5,781 nucleotides of DNA from an uncultured Caulobacterales bacterium (GCA_937981945.1 CALJNJ010000188.1:1-5781); one strand, 5' to 3'; counted from the first letter of the stretch, positions 1 through 5,781 are shown. The notes: a model not told the origin generated them from the letters alone. Made by a program: numbers and translations.

Positions 1-178
1 GCGCGCCGGAGCCGGCAAATATGTCGGCGACGATCGCCCCGTCCATATCAGCGGACCAATCGGCATGGGCCAATATATTAAAAAGCGACTCGCGAGTTTG
101 GTCGCTGGTCGGTCTGGTTTTGCGTCCTGACGGTGTATTGATGTTTCGGCCTCGGAGCCGTCCTGACACAATCCTCAT
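1..178 (-). CDS. rsmD: RsmD, 16S rRNA (guanine(966)-N2)-methyltransferase, N-terminal part (runs off the left edge)
   Basis: The reverse strand from an ATG at 178 encodes 59 residues before the window ends. They begin [11 protein letters not shown], the typical RsmD start, followed by [15 protein letters not shown] (residues 22-36), a conserved family block, and DIFAGSGA (residues 52-59), which is SAM-binding motif I. RsmD proteins are usually about 185 residues, so roughly two thirds is missing. The enzyme methylates N2 of G966 (E. coli numbering) in 16S rRNA of the small subunit, using SAM. The ATG overlaps the rluB stop codon as ATGA (175-178) and no separate ribosome binding site is evident, so translation is probably coupled to rluB. 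The reading frame is open as far as it can be seen. Confidence 0.95.
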   Translation of the reverse strand, partial: MRIVSGRLRGRNINTPSGRKTRPTSDQTRESLFNILAHADWSADMDGAIVADIFAGSGA

Positions 179-1062
179 TTTTTAGGTCGCGCGTTTCGGG
201 TTTGAGTTCGGCGTCTGGGGGGCCGAGCGCCGTGATCTCTTTTGCCTTTTGTTTTGGGCTTACCCTTTCGAGCGCCCGGCTTGCCCTGTTTTTGGGATTG
301 ACTGCGGCCCGGTTCCGCTTTGGGAATGTCGACCAGATGACCGACCTGATCCCGAAGGATTCGGTTTTTGACCTCTTCCACACCGCCCTTGCTGATGCCC
401 GCGAGTTGGAACGGCCCGTAAGATATTCGGATCAACCTGTTCACTCTAAGGCCCAGAGATTCCATAGCTCGCCGGACTTCGCGGTTTTTTCCTTCGCGAA
501 TGGCCACATGTATCCAGGCATTATCGCGTTGCTGGCGTTCCAATACGGCCTCAATTGGACCTGATGGTATGCCGTCTATGTCGATGCCGTCTTGTAGTCT
601 ATCCAGGTCGTCTTGCGTGATTTTACCATGGGCGCGGGCGCGATATTTCCGAACCCAACCTGTGGACGGTAATTCCAGCGCGCGGGCCAGTTCTCCGTCA
701 TTGGTCAAGAGCAGCAGACCTTCGGATGTCATATCCAGACGGCCGACCGATATGACACGCGGCAAATCCTTTGGGAGCTGATCAAAAATTGTCGGACGGC
801 CTTCCGGGTCTTTATTGGTTGTCAGAAATCCCGGAGGCTTATGATAGCGCCAAAGTTTGGGCGGAGATTTCCGGACGGGTTTATCGTCAAACAGAACTTT
901 GTCTTTGGAAGAAACTTTGAAGGCGGGCGTTGTGAGAACCTTGCCGTTTACTTTAACGCGTCCTGCCTCGATCAGTTTTTCAGCTTCCCGCCTGGAGGCT
1001 ACACCGGCGCGCGCTAAAAATTTAGCGATCCGCTCTTCTTCGTTCTTTTGCATAGCTGACAT
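175..1062 (-). CDS. rluB: RluB-type 23S rRNA pseudouridine synthase
   Basis: This 295-residue protein belongs to the RsuA/RluB/RluE/RluF family, which isomerises uridine to pseudouridine in rRNA; RluB acts at U2605 of 23S rRNA in E. coli. An S4 RNA-binding domain lies at about residues 11-58 ([18 protein letters not shown]). The catalytic motif [18 protein letters not shown] spans residues 107-124, with Asp110 as the expected nucleophile. A second conserved block, [15 protein letters not shown], is at 190-204. Residues from about 250 to the end form a Lys/Arg/Gly/Pro-rich, probably disordered tail, common in RluB and likely to touch RNA. The ATG at 1062 is preferred over the in-frame ATG at 1053 because AGGT lies six bases before it. 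The stop overlaps the rsmD start by four bases. RluB rather than RluE/RluF rests on length, tail and neighbour; exact target is inferred. Confidence 0.93.
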   Translation of the reverse strand: MSAMQKNEEERIAKFLARAGVASRREAEKLIEAGRVKVNGKVLTTPAFKVSSKDKVLFDDKPVRKSPPKLWRYHKPPGFLTTNKDPEGRPTIFDQLPKDLPRVISVGRLDMTSEGLLLLTNDGELARALELPSTGWVRKYRARAHGKITQDDLDRLQDGIDIDGIPSGPIEAVLERQQRDNAWIHVAIREGKNREVRRAMESLGLRVNRLIRISYGPFQLAGISKGGVEEVKNRILRDQVGHLVDIPKAEPGRSQSQKQGKPGARKGKPKTKGKRDHGARPPRRRTQTRNARPKK

Positions 1063-1100
1063 GACTTGACCTGTGTGTGCTATCGTTCAATGTGCGCCTC
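1063..1100. promoter_or_regulatory. divergent rluB/tadA start region
   Basis: Only 38 bases separate the rluB start from the preferred tadA start. Promoters for at least one of the two genes must therefore lie partly inside the coding sequence of the other. A TTGACC at 1066-1071 on the plus strand resembles a -35 box, but I see no convincing -10 box at the proper distance, so no promoter is called. Neither the ATG at 1101 nor the GTG at 1077 has a clear ribosome binding site on the plus strand. Confidence 0.35.
1069..1072 (-). promoter_or_regulatory. ribosome binding site of rluB
   Basis: AGGT on the minus strand lies six bases upstream of the ATG at 1062. It is a short Shine-Dalgarno match, but well spaced, and it favours that start over the ATG nine bases further in. 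Confidence 0.5.
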
Positions 1101-1553
1101 ATGACCGATGAGGATTATATGCGCGAAGCTTTAATCGAAGCGCAAGCGGCTTCTGTGCGGGGCGAAGTACCTGTCGGGGCAGTCATGGTCAATCATCAAA
1201 CGCAAGAGATTGTCGCCAGATCAGGCAATGCGCCCATTTTACTGCATGATCCCACAGCCCACGCCGAAATCCTGACCATCAGAGACGCCGGCTATAAAAC
1301 CGGTAATTATCGGCTCGGCGGGCTGACGCTTTACGTGACATTGGAGCCCTGTACGATGTGCGCGGGTGCCATCAGCCATGCCCGCCTGGACCGGATTGTT
1401 TACGGCGCGTCCGATCCGAAAGGCGGGGCAGTTCATTCGGGCGTCGGGTTTTTTGATCAGCCGTCCTGTAATCACAAACCCGAAATTATAGGCGGCGTTT
1501 TAGCTGAACCCTGCAGCCAAATTCTCAAAGACTTTTTCAAGCGCCGCCGATGA
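1101..1553 (+). CDS. tadA: TadA, tRNA-specific adenosine deaminase
   Basis: The 150-residue product is a zinc-dependent cytidine/deoxycytidylate deaminase-fold enzyme that converts adenosine-34 to inosine in the anticodon of tRNA-Arg(ACG), allowing one tRNA to read several Arg codons. The zinc and catalytic motifs are intact: HDPTAHAEI (His54 as zinc ligand, Glu56 as proton shuttle) and LEPCTMCAGAI (Cys84 and Cys87 as zinc ligands). NYRL and LYVTLEPC match TadA closely, and the C terminus ends DFFKRRR as in the family. The frame extends upstream to a GTG at 1077, adding MLSFNVRL, but the ATG giving MTDEDYMREAL fits the usual TadA N terminus better; neither start has a good ribosome binding site. 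The TGA stop overlaps the next gene's ATG, forming a likely two-gene operon with the transporter. Confidence 0.95.
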   Translation: MTDEDYMREALIEAQAASVRGEVPVGAVMVNHQTQEIVARSGNAPILLHDPTAHAEILTIRDAGYKTGNYRLGGLTLYVTLEPCTMCAGAISHARLDRIVYGASDPKGGAVHSGVGFFDQPSCNHKPEIIGGVLAEPCSQILKDFFKRRR

Positions 1554-2572
1554 GACCCACCCTAAGGGAATATGTAGCCGGTGCCCGCACCGGAGCGCCC
1601 GTTCTCGCGGGTCAAAATTGGGGATATGTGTTTGGGGCGATCGGCGCGGTCTTGTTTTCGATGAAGGCGATTTTTGTAAAGCTGGCCTATCAACCCGTTG
1701 ACGGCGTCTCTGCCAATGAAATTGACGCTATATCTTTGATGGCTATGCGGCTTGGGTTTTCCATGCCCATTTATATTTTGATCTTTTTCATGGCGATCAA
1801 AAAACTGCAATCGGCAGGAAAAGAGACCCCGCGATTTCGCCATATGTTGATGGCCGGAAGTCTTGGTGTTCTGGGATATTATATTTGCGCGTTTCTGGAT
1901 ATACAGGGCCTTAAATATGTCACGGCGCAGCTCGAACGGCTTTTACTCTTTACCTATCCTGTATTTGTTTTGGGATTGAGCGCTTTGTTTTTAGGAATAA
2001 GGCCGAGGCCTTTATCGCTATTGGGCGCCCTGATTGGATATTCCGGTATTGCGATTATCTTTGCGGGCGGAGACATTACGGCCGGGGAGAATTTGGCGCT
2101 TGGGACCGCCATGATTTTGGCCTGCGCCTTATTGTTTGCTGCCTTTCAACTATTGGCCAAACCCATGATTACCAAGCTTGGCAGTACAGTTTTCACCTGC
2201 TGCGCCATGTTTACGGCAGGGATCGTCATTTTTACCCATTTGATCACGCAAAATGCAGTGGAAGGAACGCTGGGCGTCCCTGACTGGCCGGCGCGTATTT
2301 GGGTCATCGGATTGGCCTTGGCATTTTTCTCAACCCTCATTCCGTCCTTTTTGGTCAATATCGCCATTGACCGCATTGGGCCGCAGTCCACGGCCATGTT
2401 GGGATTGGTTTCGCCTGTGGCGACTGTGGTCTTTGCTATATTTTGGTTAGGTGAACCGTTCGGAATTTGGGATGCGCTCGGCACTTTGATTACGCTTCTG
2501 GGTATTGGGTTTTACTCTTGGTATTCCCGCAAGCCGGTCCCTCAGAGCCAGCCCGCCGCTCGGGCCAAATAG
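1550..2572 (+). CDS. DMT superfamily (EamA family) transporter
   Basis: This 340-residue inner-membrane protein has about ten hydrophobic segments, roughly at residues 25-46, 68-83, 99-118, 130-149, 156-173, 184-203, 212-232, 248-270, 280-300 and 306-323, arranged as two EamA repeats. Each repeat carries the characteristic late-helix block: YVTAQLERLLLFTYPVFV (123-140) followed by a short arginine-containing loop, and GPQSTAMLGLVSPVATVVFA (277-296) followed by WLGEP. EamA carriers export or import amino acids, metabolites or drugs; the substrate cannot be read from sequence. The start ATG overlaps the tadA stop as ATGA, implying coupled translation. About 25 polar residues precede the first helix, somewhat long for the family, so a later start such as the GTG at 1628 is possible. 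The 3' end overlaps the convergent permease gene by 31 bases. Confidence 0.9.
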   Translation: MRPTLREYVAGARTGAPVLAGQNWGYVFGAIGAVLFSMKAIFVKLAYQPVDGVSANEIDAISLMAMRLGFSMPIYILIFFMAIKKLQSAGKETPRFRHMLMAGSLGVLGYYICAFLDIQGLKYVTAQLERLLLFTYPVFVLGLSALFLGIRPRPLSLLGALIGYSGIAIIFAGGDITAGENLALGTAMILACALLFAAFQLLAKPMITKLGSTVFTCCAMFTAGIVIFTHLITQNAVEGTLGVPDWPARIWVIGLALAFFSTLIPSFLVNIAIDRIGPQSTAMLGLVSPVATVVFAIFWLGEPFGIWDALGTLITLLGIGFYSWYSRKPVPQSQPAARAK

Positions 2573-3282
2573 ACCAGGCCAATGAGTGTCACCAAATATT
2601 TGGTGTAAGATTTGAAATTGATGTCGCTGAGACGTTTTAAAACCTGAATTCCGATATAGGTGCCGAGCATAATACAGGGGATTGCGGCCGCGAAAAACCA
2701 AAGTGGCGGCAGCGTCCCAATACCGGTTGACTGAATAAGCGGGATACCAAAATAGACAATTTTGACCATGTGTGATCCGAACATGGTGACAGCCTTGGTG
2801 GCGACGATCTCTTGCCGGGTCAATTTCGTTTTCACATAGAAAAAATCAAGCGCGGGTCCTGCAACGCCGGCGGTTATATTGAGCGCCATCACCATGACGC
2901 CGCACAAAACCGCATGTTTGGGCTTTTCTGCGTCACCCTGAAAAAATCCGCGGGGCAACCAAAGCAAAAACGGCAATAGTCCGAGGATGAGGAACAATAG
3001 TCTTTTTTCCGGGACAAAAGAGATGAAAAACAAAACCGCAATGACGGGTAGGGCGCCCATTAAAGTAAAGCCCAGTACATCCCATCTGATATCGGGCCTT
3101 AAGAGATAACATCGATAAGAGTTGGACACGCTTTGAACGGCGCCGTGCACGACCATGGCTTCGGACACGCCCATAAAAAAGGTAATGACCGCCATAAAGA
3201 TCATTCCGCCTGCCATGCCGAAAATGCCCGAAATACAGGCTGTAATCATGGCGGCGACAAGTAAAATCACGACGATGGGCAT
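2542..3282 (-). CDS. TauE/SafE family membrane permease
   Basis: This 246-residue, strongly hydrophobic protein fits the TauE/SafE (former DUF81) family, whose studied members export sulfite, sulfoacetate or related organosulfur anions; the substrate here is unknown. Two family signatures are visible: the glycine-rich loop SGIFGMAGGMI (residues 18-28) near the end of the first helix and the matching second-half block TAGVAGPALDFFYVKTKL (137-154), followed by the common ATKAV segment (161-165). Hydrophobic stretches occur at about 3-22, 25-40, 67-89, 94-109, 124-140, 170-184, 193-214 and 228-242, consistent with about eight helices. Length is typical. The ATG at 3282 has only a weak purine stretch upstream, so its ribosome binding site is poor. 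It converges on the DMT transporter gene, with the last ten codons overlapping it. Confidence 0.85.
   Translation of the reverse strand: MPIVVILLVAAMITACISGIFGMAGGMIFMAVITFFMGVSEAMVVHGAVQSVSNSYRCYLLRPDIRWDVLGFTLMGALPVIAVLFFISFVPEKRLLFLILGLLPFLLWLPRGFFQGDAEKPKHAVLCGVMVMALNITAGVAGPALDFFYVKTKLTRQEIVATKAVTMFGSHMVKIVYFGIPLIQSTGIGTLPPLWFFAAAIPCIMLGTYIGIQVLKRLSDINFKSYTKYLVTLIGLVYLARAAGWL
2590..2605. repeat. perfect 16-base palindrome at the convergent gene junction
   Basis: CACCAAATATTTGGTG is its own reverse complement. It lies 18 bases beyond the DMT transporter stop and inside the last codons of the permease gene (coding the TKYLV stretch). It could form an eight-base-pair cruciform arm or bind a dimeric protein. 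No T tract follows on either strand, so it does not look like a standard intrinsic terminator. Part of the symmetry may be a coincidence of codon choice. Confidence 0.5.
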
Positions 3283-3391
3283 GATTATGTCTCTGCCCGC
3301 CTATTTACCAATGAGCAAGCATAAGCACGAATATATTTGATCAGAGTATTTGAGCTGCTTGCGAATCTATGTAGACGCTAGAGAAATGAGT

Positions 3392-3405
3392 CGGCAAAAA
3401 TGCCG
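3392..3405 (+). other. small stem-loop in the coiled-coil gene leader
   Basis: CGGCA-AAAA-TGCCG forms a perfect five-base-pair stem with a four-base loop, ending 24 bases before the start codon and 13 before the ribosome binding site. No T tract follows, so it is not a terminator. It could shape the mRNA leader or be chance; such a short stem is only weak evidence. Confidence 0.35.
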
Positions 3406-3418
3406 TGGGTTTGGTGAC

Positions 3419-3425
3419 GGGAGGG
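3419..3425 (+). promoter_or_regulatory. strong ribosome binding site of the coiled-coil gene
   Basis: GGGAGGG lies four bases before the ATG at 3430. It is the most purine-rich Shine-Dalgarno sequence in the window; it fixes the start and suggests efficient translation. Confidence 0.75.
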
Positions 3426-3429
3426 TCCG

Positions 3430-4695
3430 ATGGGCTTATTCAGCAGAAGTAAAGAAGATGCGCGCGATTATGATGCGCTGACAGGGAGTTCCGCAAGAAC
3501 ATCCCGGGAACCTATTGAAATACAAGAGAAAGTCTCACCGGTCCTGCCGGATATTGACGATCTGGATTTTGCCCGTCAGGCCATGGAGCAATTCTCTGCC
3601 GAGCTGCGCGAAAGCTCCGCAAAGCAACAATCTGCCATTAAGCGAATTTCGACGCTGAACAGCGCTATTTCGAAAATGGAACTGGATCTGAAAGCTCTCA
3701 GACGTGTCCAAGCCGACAATAAGGTCTTAGGTAAGAGTGTCGCTGAGCTTGAGTCCAAACTGTCGCAAAAGACAAGCTGGGCGAACGAGCTTGATAGTAA
3801 ATTGTCAGATTTGGAACGCCGCCACGGTGAAACACGGTCCCATTTGGAAGAAGCGAAAGCCAGCTTGGCCGCGAGCCGGGACCAGGAAAGCGCTTTCCAA
3901 GCCCAAAATGTCAATCATGAGCGGACGATCCGGGCTTTAACGGCCAAATTTCAAACCGCTGAAGACAAAATCAATCACAATGACAATACGATTGATAAAA
4001 TGCAGGATCGTCTTGATACGCAAACAGCTGAACTCGCGCAGCGCGAACGTCAAATCGTTGAGCTTCGCAATACGCTGGATGAGGTCAACGAGAAATACGC
4101 TTACAAGTCTGCTCAAAGCGATACGTCGACAGTGGAGCTTAAAAACCTACGGGCTGATTACTCCGACCTGAAATCCAAACATGTTGAAATGAGCGGCCAG
4201 CTTGAAAACGTCAAATATGATCTGTCCACACAGAAAAACGTATATGACGATACGATCAAACGCCGCGATGAAGAAAACCTCGCGCTGAAGACCAGGATCG
4301 ATCAATTGGATACTCAAATCCGGATCAAAGAAAATATGGCAACCCATTTGGACCAAGAGTTCATCAGCTTGCGTAACGCATTGGTCAATGAGCGGGATCG
4401 GGCTGAGTCACTTGAAGATCGCCTTCGTCAGAAGTCGGAAGAATTTGAGCGCGGCGCGAAAGCGTTGCTCAAATCCAAGAAAGAATTTGAGAAGCTCAAT
4501 GCCAAATTTGCAACAACCCTGGAAGACTTCGACATGCTGCGTAAGCTCAATCAGCAGCAGCGCGAAAAGTTGGAGCGTTACGCTTCGATTGGCGGTGTCA
4601 GTTCAGGTCAAAGCCTGCTGCACTCAGAAGTCTACACCAAAGACAAAGCCGTGGACGATTCAGAAAACGTCACACGGCTGAAGAAGAGCAGTTAA
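3430..4695 (+). CDS. long coiled-coil protein, possibly a filament-forming structural protein
   Basis: I do not recognise this 421-residue protein as a named family. It starts MGLFSRSKEDARDY, a short basic-hydrophobic head, then a variable stretch holding its only prolines (28, 37, 40). From about residue 45 to 384 it is proline-free and rich in Glu, Lys, Gln, Asp, Arg, Ser and Leu, with heptad spacing, for example I73, L76, I80, M83, L87, L90. There is no cysteine, one tryptophan (117), no signal peptide and no membrane helix, so it should be cytoplasmic. A non-helical Ser/Gly-rich tail (about 385-421) ends RLKKSS. Size, head-rod-tail layout and the basic N terminus recall crescentin, the intermediate-filament-like protein of Caulobacter, but coiled coils look alike by composition and homology is untested. 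Polar scaffold or SMC-like rod are alternatives. It has its own terminator and probably forms a single-gene unit. Confidence 0.85.
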   Translation: MGLFSRSKEDARDYDALTGSSARTSREPIEIQEKVSPVLPDIDDLDFARQAMEQFSAELRESSAKQQSAIKRISTLNSAISKMELDLKALRRVQADNKVLGKSVAELESKLSQKTSWANELDSKLSDLERRHGETRSHLEEAKASLAASRDQESAFQAQNVNHERTIRALTAKFQTAEDKINHNDNTIDKMQDRLDTQTAELAQRERQIVELRNTLDEVNEKYAYKSAQSDTSTVELKNLRADYSDLKSKHVEMSGQLENVKYDLSTQKNVYDDTIKRRDEENLALKTRIDQLDTQIRIKENMATHLDQEFISLRNALVNERDRAESLEDRLRQKSEEFERGAKALLKSKKEFEKLNAKFATTLEDFDMLRKLNQQQREKLERYASIGGVSSGQSLLHSEVYTKDKAVDDSENVTRLKKSS

Positions 4696-4722
4696 AAAGA
4701 ATTCGCGTCCTTGCGAAATTTG

Positions 4723-4747
4723 CCCCGCTTCGGCGGGGTCTTTTTTT
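4723..4747 (+). terminator. intrinsic terminator of the coiled-coil gene
   Basis: CCCCGC-TTCG-GCGGGG forms a perfect six-base-pair GC stem closed by a stable UUCG tetraloop, followed by TC and seven T residues. It begins 27 bases after the coiled-coil stop codon. A weaker hairpin, TTCGC-GTCCTT-GCGAA, sits just before it at 4702-4717. The minus strand lacks a T run after the stem, so strong termination is expected only for plus-strand transcripts; the converging transaldolase gene ends three bases past the T run. Confidence 0.93.
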
Positions 4748-4749
4748 GC

Positions 4750-5403
4750 CTATAAAATGGTTTGACCGGTCTTTTCCCAATCTTTCAGGAAGGCTGCCAG
4801 TCCTTTATCCGTCAGCGGGTGATTGGCCAGATTTTTAATGACGCCCGGCGGCGCCGTCATGACATCGGCGCCGACCAAGGCGCATTCTTTGACATGATTG
4901 ACACTGCGAATTGATGCGGCCAGGATTTCCGTCTCAAAGCCGTAATTATCGTAAATCAGGCGGATATCTTCAATTAACTGCAAGCCATCGAGCGTTATAT
5001 CGTCCAAACGTCCGATAAACGGGGAAATGAACGTTGCGCCGCATTTGGCGGCCAGTAAGGCTTGGTTAGGGGAGAAGCATAAAGTGACATTGGTCGGCGT
5101 GCCTTCGCGGGACAGAATTGAACAGGCCTTCAGTCCGTCCATAGTCAGCGGTAATTTCACACAAACATTGCCGGCGATTTTGCGAAGCTCACGGCCTTCA
5201 TCGACCATTTTGCCGGCTTCGGTCGCCGTCACTTCTGCGCTGACAGGGCCTTCAACCAATTTGCAAATTTCGGCGATGACTTCTTTAAAGTCGCGGCCGG
5301 ACTTAGCAATAATGGATGGATTTGTGGTCACGCCATCGACCAAACCAATATCGTTCAGTTCGGAAATTTGCTCCAGATCGGCGCTATCGACAAAAAATTT
5401 CAT
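4750..5403 (-). CDS. tal: transaldolase (small TalC/FSA-type subfamily)
   Basis: The 217-residue product is a class I aldolase of the short transaldolase/fructose-6-phosphate aldolase family, a cytoplasmic TIM barrel of the pentose phosphate pathway that moves a dihydroxyacetone unit between sugar phosphates. Visible landmarks are MKFFVDSAD with Asp6, GVTTNPS with Asn28, VKLPLT with Lys83 as Schiff-base lysine, ASIRS with Arg166 as likely phosphate ligand, and a full-length C terminus. Residues Glu57 (SAEVTA) and Phe129 (ISPFIGR) match true transaldolases; E. coli FsaA has Gln and Tyr there. Many databases label such genes fsa, but transaldolase activity is more likely. The frame extends upstream to an ATG at 5478, but AGGGG seven bases before the ATG at 5403 and the family N terminus fix the later start; the longer one would run into priA. 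Confidence 0.95.
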   Translation of the reverse strand: MKFFVDSADLEQISELNDIGLVDGVTTNPSIIAKSGRDFKEVIAEICKLVEGPVSAEVTATEAGKMVDEGRELRKIAGNVCVKLPLTMDGLKACSILSREGTPTNVTLCFSPNQALLAAKCGATFISPFIGRLDDITLDGLQLIEDIRLIYDNYGFETEILAASIRSVNHVKECALVGADVMTAPPGVIKNLANHPLTDKGLAAFLKDWEKTGQTIL

Positions 5404-5459
5404 AAGAAAACCCCTAATTTGACTTGCGAGTCGTTTGAGAAAGTTGCGTAACACACAAT
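5404..5459. promoter_or_regulatory. divergent transaldolase / priA promoter region
   Basis: These 56 bases separate two divergent start codons and must contribute to control of both genes. An imperfect palindrome, GACTTGCGAGTC (5421-5432, ten of twelve positions symmetric), contains a GANTC site (GAGTC, 5428-5432). A second near-palindrome, GTTGCGTAAC, is at 5443-5452. TTGACT at 5419-5424 resembles a plus-strand -35 box but has no good -10 partner. No regulator can be named. Confidence 0.45.
5411..5415 (-). promoter_or_regulatory. ribosome binding site of the transaldolase gene
   Basis: AGGGG on the minus strand lies seven bases upstream of the ATG at 5403. It decides the start in favour of MKFFVDSAD over the 25-residue longer reading. 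Confidence 0.75.
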
Positions 5460-5781
5460 ATGGCTGCGCAAAATGCACAAGTACTATTTCCTGTGAATGT
5501 CGAAGGTCCCTTCGACTATGAAGTTCCGTTTGATTTGGCGGTACGGCCCGGCGACTTTGTCTTTGCCCCTGTGGGTCAACAATTTAAACTCGGTGTTGTC
5601 TGGGGATTAAAGCCGGCAGAGCCCGGACGAACGCTCAAGCAAATTGCCGAAAAGAAGCATTGTGTGCCTCTGCCTCCGGCCATGCTGAAATTTGTCGATT
5701 GGACGGCCAAGTATAATTGCGCGTCGCCCGGAATGGTACTGCGTATGGTCTTGAGCGCGCGCAAAGCGCTGGACCCCAGCC
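5460..5781 (+). CDS. priA: PriA, primosomal replication restart helicase, N-terminal part (runs off the right edge)
   Basis: The frame from ATG 5460 stays open to the window end and gives 107 residues. They match the 3' DNA-binding domain at the N terminus of Pri[17 protein letters not shown] (8-23), [19 protein letters not shown] (31-49) and a following segment with [20 protein letters not shown] (72-91), the usual helix before the helicase core. PriA binds stalled forks and D-loops, unwinds the lagging arm and loads DnaB through other primosome proteins. The helicase and zinc-binding regions lie outside the window. An in-frame TGA at 5436-5438 and no ATG, GTG or TTG codon between it and 5460 fix this start, although no clear ribosome binding site precedes it. 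Confidence 0.95.
   Translation, partial: MAAQNAQVLFPVNVEGPFDYEVPFDLAVRPGDFVFAPVGQQFKLGVVWGLKPAEPGRTLKQIAEKKHCVPLPPAMLKFVDWTAKYNCASPGMVLRMVLSARKALDPS

Larger units (their letters stand above)
3283..3429. promoter_or_regulatory. divergent intergenic region, permease / coiled-coil gene
   Basis: This 147-base gap must hold the promoters of both flanking genes. An AT-rich near-palindrome, CGAATATATTTG, sits at 3328-3339. Two GANTC sites, GAATC at 3363-3367 and GAGTC at 3388-3392, lie 63 and 38 bases before the coiled-coil start. In Alphaproteobacteria such sites are methylated by CcrM and, near a -10 element, can make a promoter responsive to GcrA. TTGAGC (3350-3355) and TTGCGA (3359-3364) resemble -35 boxes, but no good -10 box is correctly spaced, so no promoter is assigned. 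Confidence 0.5.

Noticed and set aside
78..383. 101-codon minus-strand open frame across the rluB/rsmD junction
   Set aside because: It is out of frame with both RluB tail and RsmD, whose motifs are clear, and encodes a basic low-complexity product with no family pattern.
202..564. 120-codon plus-strand open frame opposite rluB
   Set aside because: It lies antisense to a well-supported gene and its product shows no recognisable domain; it mirrors the codon pattern of RluB.
1066..1094. sigma70-like promoter for tadA starting with TTGACC
   Set aside because: The sequence 17 bases downstream (AATGTG) is a poor -10 match and would overlap the start region.
1077..1100. GTG start for tadA at 1077
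   Set aside because: It adds eight residues not expected in TadA and has no ribosome binding site; ATG 1101 gives the usual N terminus. The GTG cannot be excluded entirely.
3576..3914. 112-codon minus-strand open frame opposite the coiled-coil gene
   Set aside because: The Ser/Leu/Ala-rich product is what the reverse complement of a Glu/Lys/Leu-rich coiled coil gives; no ribosome binding site or domain supports it.
4723..4747. bidirectional terminator for the coiled-coil and transaldolase genes
   Set aside because: Only the plus strand has a T run after the stem; the minus strand continues with CAAATTTCGC, so only plus-strand termination is called.
5027..5422. 131-codon plus-strand open frame opposite the transaldolase gene
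   Set aside because: It is fully antisense to a gene with intact catalytic motifs; the product has no family features.
5404..5478. 25-residue N-terminal extension of the transaldolase from ATG 5478
   Set aside because: The family starts at MKFFVDSAD, a good ribosome binding site precedes ATG 5403, and the extension would overlap the priA start.

Overview
The window looks like ordinary alphaproteobacterial chromosome: about half G+C, dense, with short intergenic gaps and mostly divergent or convergent pairs. The rluB-rsmD pair next to tadA, and a small transaldolase divergent from priA, are arrangements familiar from Alphaproteobacteria. GANTC, the CcrM methylation site of that class, is rare here (nine by eye), which fits. 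A Caulobacterales/Hyphomonadaceae-like source is a guess. There is no insertion sequence, CRISPR array, tRNA, rRNA or sign of recent transfer.

Left part (1-2572): a minus-strand RNA-modification pair, rluB (23S rRNA pseudouridine synthase) followed by rsmD (16S rRNA guanine methyltransferase, cut by the window edge), joined by an ATGA overlap. Divergent from it is tadA (tRNA adenosine deaminase), itself joined by an ATGA overlap to a ten-helix DMT/EamA transporter gene. Three of these four genes modify RNA of the translation apparatus.

Middle (2542-3429): a TauE/SafE-type membrane permease on the minus strand whose 3' end overlaps the transporter gene by 31 bases. A perfect 16-base palindrome lies just inside this convergent junction. 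A 147-base divergent gap follows, carrying two GANTC sites and a small hairpin.

Right part (3430-5781): a 421-residue protein that is almost wholly coiled coil, with a short basic head and no proline after residue 40. It has a strong ribosome binding site and a strong intrinsic terminator, so it is probably expressed as a single gene. It is the least understood gene here and the best candidate for something new, for example a crescentin-like structural filament protein; that is a hypothesis. Convergent to it is a small transaldolase whose active-site residues point to true transaldolase rather than fructose-6-phosphate aldolase activity. Divergent from that, across 56 bases, is the start of priA (primosomal helicase), cut by the right edge.

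The genes do not form one pathway. No clear new defence, mobile or biosynthetic system is visible; the coiled-coil gene and its promoter region are the part most worth pursuing.
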